A stretch of DNA of 64,000 nucleotides from Paracyclopina nana (taxonomy: Eukaryota > Arthropoda > Copepoda > Cyclopoida > Cyclopettidae), in assembly GCA_019096065.1 (NCBI GenBank), contig JAGUCH010000008.1, positions 3,911,001-3,975,000 of the forward strand, read 5' to 3'. The number at the start of each line of letters is the position of its first letter. The stretch's first letter is position 1. Under the pieces are notes generated by a model that saw nothing but the letters and a program-made list of their open reading frames with translations, did not search any database and was not told the origin of the DNA. Shown here piece by piece: positions 57,020 to 64,000 of this stretch. The position numbers were made by a program, and so were the translations under genes.

Positions 57020-60000
57020 TCATGCCAAAACATATTTTTCTCTTGAGGAAGAAGATGCACCTTCACCTGCACCGAGCATCATGGCTTGCCTCAGTAATTT
57101 CAGCTGGTCACGAAGGACCTCGTACTTTTTCTCATTTTCGGCTCTCTCGTGCGAGCACTCGATTTTCAGCTCCTTTGACAATCTGGCATCTGCGTTGCTC
57201 AATGCGAAAAACAGGTAGGAGACGAGCACGAAAAATCCACAGATGCTGTACAAAACCGTCGATTGGCCCACGAGGAAGAGAAACTGGAAAGAATGATTTT
57301 TTCCACATTGTGTCAGCAAATTAGTACCACATTACTGCGAGATCGTGGGAATTGGACATAGAACAAATGAGATAAGCTAGCTCACATTTTTCAATTCCAG
57401 ACTTCCGCTCTCGTCGATCAACGTTACCACGTAATCGTAGACCAGACAATTTTGTGTCCATGTTCCATTCCCCGTTAGCTCGTCCTCAATTATGCACGAG
57501 ACGTTGCGGAAGGGACCGCAAGCTGTCGACGGCTGCAATCATATATACGTAATAAAACGACCTTTCTTTCAACTCTTGCTAAAATTATTTCGTTCATCAC
57601 ACTTCTCCTAATAATTGAGGAAATTGTAGTACCGTTACAGTGCTGATGAAGAAAGCTGTGGCCACGGTGGATCCAGCAAAGGCAAAAAGCAGGCAAAACT
57701 TGAAAAATTCAGAGGCTCTGGTGGCAGTGTATGGCACTGAAGCAGGTGAACAAATCTAGAAAGATCGATTGAAAAAATATAAAGGATCAACATTAGGCTT
57801 CTTTTCTTATAATGGGATAATTAAAGGCTTTCACTCACGAAGGTGATGTAGAAGATTCGCAGGTAATAGACGAAGATAAATTTGGCCATGGTGACCACTG
57901 TGATGAGGGGTGCGTAAAAAATGGCCAACCAGCAAATTGTTTGCGAGTAGACAATGTCCAACACATGCTTGGTCAGGTTAAATTGGATGACCCCGAAATA
58001 GTTTCTAAAGCTTTCCAGGCTTTTGTTTCCTTTGAGGCAGTGACCAATCAGCAGTCTCCTGGGGCCATCAATTAGGAACACAATGATGACCTTTCAAAGA
58101 AGAATTGCTCCTTATTCTCACTTATTTGCCCATATAATAGGACAACAAACGTCAATTCGCCAGAATTCAACCTACGTCACATTTTTCAGGGAAAAAGAAA
58201 ATTTTACCTGTACGATCAAATCGACCAAAGTGAGCTTGTAGAACTGCTGTCCAACGTACGTTTCCCAGCAAAGTGGTTTTTCGCATTCGGCTTCTTCTTT
58301 CAGGTTGACATTGGAGCAAGCTTGATAGGCAATGCCATTATTGCCGCACATTTCGCTCAGGCTGAAGTTGCCTTGGTGAAAGCACCCTCTGGCATAGTTG
58401 CAGTTGACTTTGCTCACCAGAGAAATGAGAGTGATCAGCAGTGAGGCCAATCGAAGGAAAATGCATCGAGCCAAATTCAAAAGGAGCTTCGTATTGGCAT
58501 CATACCCCTCGTACTCAATGATGATGGTGAAGAAAAAGGGGATGGAGATATTGGCCAGTGTGACAACAATACTGGGCAAATATTCAATCATGACACACTT
58601 GATGTCGCTAATCAAGTGGCTGCTGTCGATCCCCTCAAAGTTGGAATTGGCGCAATTTTCACTCACCATCAGCTGAGGAGCTTTGACTGAGGTCACCCAA
58701 AAAATGAGGGAGCCAATGCCAGCCAAAATGCCCAAAATGAGCATATTGATGAGCACTCGAATGGCCGTTAATTTGCGCCTTTCTTGCAGTGAAAGCTGCG
58801 CTCTTCTCTGCTTTCTATTCAAATTCGAAAGGGTGGCTTTGATTCTACCAAGTATGTCACTTTTCTGGGTGGCAACAGTTTCTTTATCTCTGAAATGTGA
58901 GGTTTGGCATTTGAAAATTTCCCAATTTTTCCATGGAACAATAAAAACCTAATTTTGTGCACCCAGGAGCCGAAAACGATGGAAAACAGCCTCATATTAC
59001 CGTCCTCTTTAAAGATGCTCAGTTTTATCCTACGTTTCAACGAGGTCGCAGATGAGGCCACAATCACGCTCAGGTTGACCACGAAAACCACGAAAATCAC
59101 CAGGAAGTAAGCCAGTGGAAAATCAAAGTCAACATTTTCAAACGCAAACTTGAACGTGCCAGAATAATGCCCATAAAACATGGTTGAGCTCTCCACCCAA
59201 TTGGTGCCTAAAATGAGCAATGGGCAATTTCACTCTGAAGAAAAGCCCAAAACTAAAACCTGTGAGTAGGGACACGAGGAAAGTACTCAAATCTGGCCAG
59301 AAAGAGGCCCAGTCGAATTCCAATGGAGCGGCTTTTCCTTCATATTCTTTACTGCAGCAGAACGAGTTGGTCCCCGTGCCCAGCGGATAGAAGCTAACGT
59401 TTTTATATTGTCTGCTCAAGCACTGGGCTCCATTTGACGTATCATTGCTTTCTGTCAGGCTCAAAAAAGAGACGTGGGGCACCATTACCAAGCTGAGCAC
59501 AACGACAGAGTTGAACAGGTTCAGCAAAGTGATCCAGCGCATGAATGAGAAAAAGGAGGCAGTGGTAAGGCCGAATTTTCCCTGTACAAAACAGCCTTAT
59601 TTTCGCTTAATGTACTCTTATTTAGGTATACTTGAATTTTCCATAGAGTCGCGTTCCATAGGGTGAGTTTTACGCTGTCTAGCGTTGTTTCGTATGTCTG
59701 AAAGGTCTTCTTACGAAAGTCACCTCCGGATAGTGAAGCTTTCGAGGAAGCTTGATTGTTAGTTGGGTTTCTTCGCATCTCTCGCTCACAAAGGTCGACC
59801 TTTTCCTTCAGGCTTTTGGATGACATTTGGACATCTTCTAAGCTGAAAAAGCCGTCGTCTTCCATCGAAACTGAGGAAAGAAGCTCGGTTTTGGGGAAGC
59901 TTTCGAGGACCTTCAATAGGGAAGCTTGTGGCACATGATCGAATTCGACCAACTTTTTGGCCTCATCCATAATGAGCTTGTTGACTTTCAGCTGACTTTG

Positions 60001-60162
60001 GCTGTCATTATTTGCTGAGTCGTTGCTTGGCCTGCACAGGGAAAATAATGACTTTATTCATATAAATAAAATGTAAGAGGTTTCATATAATAGCTACCTT
60101 CTTTGTAGCATGCCATATTGCTGACCAAGAACTTTCAGGGGAAATTGACGTTGCCCTGCCAT
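57020..60162 (-). CDS. Transmembrane channel-like (TMC) protein, nine exons
   Basis: Nine exons join in phase to 835 residues: 60162-60098, 60031-59632, 59581-59260, 59207-58949, 58889-58208, 58090-57839, 57755-57639, 57532-57386 and 57283-57020. All introns are GT-AG, 50-117 bases; donors after exons 3 and 4 are weak (GTTTTA, GTTTTT). Residues 1-155 are cytosolic, acidic and serine-rich. A TM1 region follows with the family pattern GKFG...FFSFMRWI, then several further membrane helices. The TMC signature CWETYVGQQFYKLTLVDLI lies at 556-574, CGPFR at 704-708, and a charged coiled-coil-like C-terminus at about 785-817. TMC proteins form mechanosensory cation channels or modulate excitability at the plasma membrane; which subfamily this is was not determined. 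The short first exon is the least certain part. Confidence 0.9.
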
Positions 60163-61725
60163 AACAATTAGCCAGAGGAATTTTTTCCTCTGCAGCAACG
60201 AGCAGCTGATTGACTACATGAGGCCTTATCAGCAAGCTTACTCATAGCATCATTCTGCGTCCTGCATCTAAAATATGAGCAAGGAAAACATTTTAGCCCA
60301 AATGGCACTTCTGATTGATAAACGCAGGAAATTGTAACGAGATAGAAAGTGTGGACACCTGCACGTGCGTGGTATTTACTGTTAGGAATCTGATATTCTA
60401 CGGAATGATAATGAAGAGAAAAGGAATTTGTAGCTATTACATATATCCACTCCTGAAGGAGTGCAAGTGTATCATCTTTACATGCCATAACTTTGAGTGA
60501 TTGGATCGCATTAATTCTCAGTAGCTTTGCTGATAATACGTGAATTTCATGGCTGAAAAGAAAGGATACTAGAACAATGTCGTGGCATTTGCGGGTGAGG
60601 TTCTCGCTAAGCGGAACTTATTTGGCCTCGGAATGTGCACAATTTCTGCGAATCAAATGGCAGTTCATGACTGACAGCAGGCTGAGGCGAACTGCAGCAA
60701 TGCTTTCCATTTGTGGGCCTTACAGCCAGTGTATATGCGACTTGCAGTATGGCTGCTGCTGTGTGCGTGTAGACATTCTGGCTCCAGACTGGAGCGCATT
60801 CCGAATCCTCTGTATTTTTAGAGGTTTTTAATGCAGAATGAAACTTTTCGGTTTGAAAGTTCCTCCACCGAGGTACTCATTAAATCATTTACCACTGCAG
60901 AAAGAGCTGAGGGATTTCTCTAGCATGCGCAAAGTTGACAAAATCATACTTAATGCCACCATAGCCATGGTAGTGAAGCACGAAATCAATAGACCAGTCT
61001 ATAGACACGTCACAAAGACAAAATTGCACCGCGCAGTGCAAAAAAGATCACATAACCACAGACCATATGTTCTACTATTTTGTGGGCGTAAAAGTAATAT
61101 AAGGATCGGATGTTAATTTTGGGCGGTCGGAAATTGGGAGAATGGGATAGCTTTGGAGATGAGCTGGTGAAGTCGAATTACAAAAGGTTTTTCCTGATAT
61201 CCATCTCTTTTTTAGACAGATTACGTGAGAGGCTCTGCAAGTTTCTGGAATTAAAGAAAAAGCTTTTGAAAGTCATTCATGCTGAGACAAGATTAGACTG
61301 GCGAAAAAAATCTCGAAATCTCCCGGGAGAAGCATTAAAAGGAATGGCAGTGAATTCTTCATTAATGCAATATTTCACTTTGTAAGTGATGTGTAGGGGG
61401 CACTGCCATTGCATGTAGTACGCTGAGTAAAGTGTATTAGACAAGAGCATTCCTTGATGTTTCATATGGCACATTCCTGGGCTCCTGTTTTCACGCGTGA
61501 CCACTTCAAGAGTGGAGCTCAAGATCTCATCGCGGAATGTCACTGGATTTATTGCAACTTACGAAAAATATCCTCCACCTCCTGCTCTCAGTTTCCAATC
61601 AAGCTTGGTCATTTACCAAATACCATTCTCAATGGTCCTCCTTAATGCTCACGTGATGTCCCATGGGATTTATTCCGCGACACCAACAAGTATTTTCAAT
61701 TACGTCGCGCAGAATTCTCCACAAA
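60163..61725. other. Intergenic; TMC upstream region
   Basis: It contains the presumed TMC promoter, with no TATA box at the expected place. Other frames are short or start at non-ATG codons. I see nothing else I can support. Confidence 0.5.
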
Positions 61726-61980
61726 ATGGACTTTTTCCTGGCACAACAAATTGCTGCCTTGATTGAGGTGACATTCGAAAAAATCTACGTCAACGCAAAT
61801 GGCATTCCAGCCTCTCTGGTCGAGTATATTTTCCAAGAAGATTACTTCTTGAAGCTAAAGGCCACTTTTCCCGCAAGATATCCTTGCAACGCGAAGCCTT
61901 TTTGTTATCAAGAAATGCAAACGATTGTGTACGTGCGTATCCATGCCCTGTTCATGTATGAATGCCTTTTGAAAGATTAA
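61726..61980 (+). CDS. Putative 84-aa protein or terminal exon, unknown
   Basis: An ATG in good context (ACAAAATGG) opens an 84-codon frame with unusually protein-like composition and codon use for this region, including helical segments (FFLAQQIAALIEVTFEKIYV) and cysteines in the middle and near the end. The frame is also open upstream, past an acceptor-like CGTCGCGCAG just before it, so it could be the last exon of a longer gene. No poly(A) signal is seen nearby. The family is not recognised. Confidence 0.35.
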   Translation: MDFFLAQQIAALIEVTFEKIYVNANGIPASLVEYIFQEDYFLKLKATFPARYPCNAKPFCYQEMQTIVYVRIHALFMYECLLKD

Positions 61981-64000
61981 TTTAAAAAGCGTCTGCTGAA
62001 CGCGATGGAAACAATTACCATGATATTTGTAGTCGTTTTCATAGAAAAAATATTCTTTTATAAGCTTTATGGTGCCATATCACGTATAATTTTAAAAAGA
62101 GATGATTAGGGCCTTAAGTGCAACGCTCGTCAAGTTCAGCCTGAGACTGAGCAGTGTTTTAACGGGCTAAGCTGGCTAAATTCGACGAAATTATTCAATT
62201 ACGGTTTGGTTATATTGAGCTTCTTTTTTTCTAGAGATGCGTATATTTAATTTTCCAAATTTGTTATAACCAAACTTTCCCTTTAAAACATTTTCGAAAA
62301 TTGAAATTTGAGCTACTTTTGATTTTGACTTTTAAAAAATCGACTTGATTTCGATCTTTGGTGCTAAGATAGCTGAATTCTCATCTCGTTAATCGAGAGT
62401 GCAGTGAAATTATTACTGTCATCTTAGTGACTATCTTTGGCCTTTTTCTTTCAAAATGGGTCCTATGTGTAGTGGAGGTGTCAAAGATAAGGAAGTGCGG
62501 GGAGCTATAATGAAAAATGTTTAGCATAGAACCCAAGTGAAGTCTTCCTGGCAACATCCAGTCAGCCTGTGCTTTGCATCTTGCAAAACGTCTCTTCTTC
62601 CACCTCCACCTTGGAAGACTACATGCGTGCTCCAGATGTTGCTCGTTTTGGCCGGTAAGAAAGCTTGTTGATTTGATGATCCTATTGCAAGCATACTGCA
62701 GCATATAGAAAGCAAGCCGTGAAAGTCTTCTTTCCTATCATTGCTCACTGCAGTCGCAGCAGTGTGAAGAAGAAGATAGCAGCAGCCTTTCACTACTTCT
62801 GTGGCTACAACAACTTTCCCTTCGGACTTACTCTCTCTCCTTTGTTCACGTCAGCATGGAAATGCTTTCCCCGAGAACAGGATTGCAGAACACGGATGGA
62901 GCTCGTGTGTGTGTATATGGAGAACAGTTAGCATCTGCAGCTATCGGCTTCAAAATAATTCACATCTGCTCATGTTCAAAACCCCCAGCCCTGTCTGAGT
63001 CCAGAGGGGGTTGACACAGCATAGCAGGTGCACCACCAGCTCCGCGGCTAGCTATAGAGTAGCAGCTCTAATCATCGTCCCCCTATTTTGCTTTAGGAGC
63101 GCGCGAGCTTGGCTAGTACGATATTTTTTACCTTCGTCTTCGATCCTCGTTATAATTAATCCTCCATTGTCACCAAATGCCAAATGATCCTGGTAAACAC
63201 TCAATGGAGTGAAATTGGCTTTTGTGTAGTATTCATTAGCATTGGAGTGTGTTATTGTCCGTTTTCTTTGTCTCATCAAAAGAAACTTGTTGTGAGCTTT
63301 CTTCTTGTTGGTGATATGAATATGTTAGAATTTCTGCGAAAATGCATGCGTCAAAATGTTCCACGCCCGCGGCCACGACAATGTCCACAACAAACAGAAT
63401 CCCAAAAGACCACGGCCATTAGGCTGCTCATCACGACGCCTAGACCATAAGTGGAAAAGTGTTGACATTGTGAGATCAGCTTTCAGCACACATGAACACA
63501 TACTCTGACAAAAATGCATTTTGGAAATGACTTTAGATAATGCTATTTGTAGGTTTGCTTCCACTTTTATTATTACTTAAGTACTGTATTGTATGAACAA
63601 CATGCATGCATATAGTGGTATGATATGGTGGTACAATTTTTACATTTACTTGGTACAGTCAAATCTTTTTACAGTTTATTGTGTGACACTTTTTTGTGAA
63701 TGATATGTGGAGCAATTCTTGATTTGATGGTCCTATACATAATGTACACCACGAGAGAATTGTGAAACATTAAGATTGATAGATTCAAAGGTAACATGAT
63801 CATCCACCTTGGCAAAAAATGGAACTTACAACTATGATAGCAGAAGTGTATAGATAATACATCAGAAATATTGATGGGAACCTGCTTGCCAGCAATTTTC
63901 CACAAGCATGCTTTTCAACTGCGCGTGGTGCACTATCAACGTGTGATAGTGGCACAAGGGAGAAGAAGCATCATTATTTTGGGGACAACATGAAAGACAT
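61981..64000. other. Intergenic, nothing recognised
   Basis: AT-rich DNA. Frames at 62381-62793 (minus) and 62719-62998 (plus) lack signals. The last ten bases (TGAAAGACAT) match the 5' end of the conserved protostome miR-71, but the window stops there. Confidence 0.5.

Overview
The window is animal nuclear DNA, most likely from an arthropod (a crustacean is plausible, but nothing here fixes the species). The evidence is protein-coding genes with canonical GT-AG introns that are almost all 50-160 bases, TATA boxes paired with TCAGT-type initiators, AATAAA signals close behind several stop codons, and AT-rich, microsatellite-dotted intergenic DNA. There are no bacterial operons, tRNAs, rRNAs or CRISPR arrays that I could see.

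Layout. 1-9.7 kb: no convincing gene; one small inverted-repeat element at 1754-1932. 9.7-10.6 kb: a three-exon minus-strand gene for a basic 253-residue protein of unknown family. 12.5-13.4 kb: a single-exon minus-strand gene for a 297-residue protein that has a BH3-like helix, an LC8-type motif and a hydrophobic basic C-terminus, an arrangement recalling Bim/Bmf. 13.5-19.8 kb: intergenic, with a few weak exon-like stretches. 19.9-20.4 kb: a GC-rich minus-strand coding segment with SH3-ligand and PPYP motifs and two overlapping open frames. 22.4-27.3 kb: an intronless 1634-residue zinc-finger protein with about 35 fingers, the last twenty arranged as ten two-finger modules. 27.3-53.5 kb: a 26-kb gene desert with enriched posterior-Hox/Caudal-type sites, CTCF-like sites and at most a few small secreted-peptide ORFs. 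53.6 kb: a 52-residue secreted peptide gene with its own TATA box and poly(A) signal. 54.95-55.16 kb: a complete PIF/Harbinger-type MITE with palindromic ends. 55.8-56.6 kb: a three-exon lipocalin (apolipoprotein D type). 57.0-60.2 kb: a nine-exon transmembrane channel-like (TMC) gene, reconstructed with phase-consistent splice sites to 835 residues. 60.2-64.0 kb: intergenic, with one 84-codon ORF.

The well-supported genes are unrelated in function (membrane channel, secreted carrier, nuclear zinc-finger protein, possible apoptosis regulator), so there is no gene cluster acting in one pathway. The points most worth following are the BH3-like protein, the modular zinc-finger protein, the secreted peptide, the Harbinger MITE and the Hox-type site enrichment in the desert. 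All calls come from reading the sequence; no alignment or database search was run.
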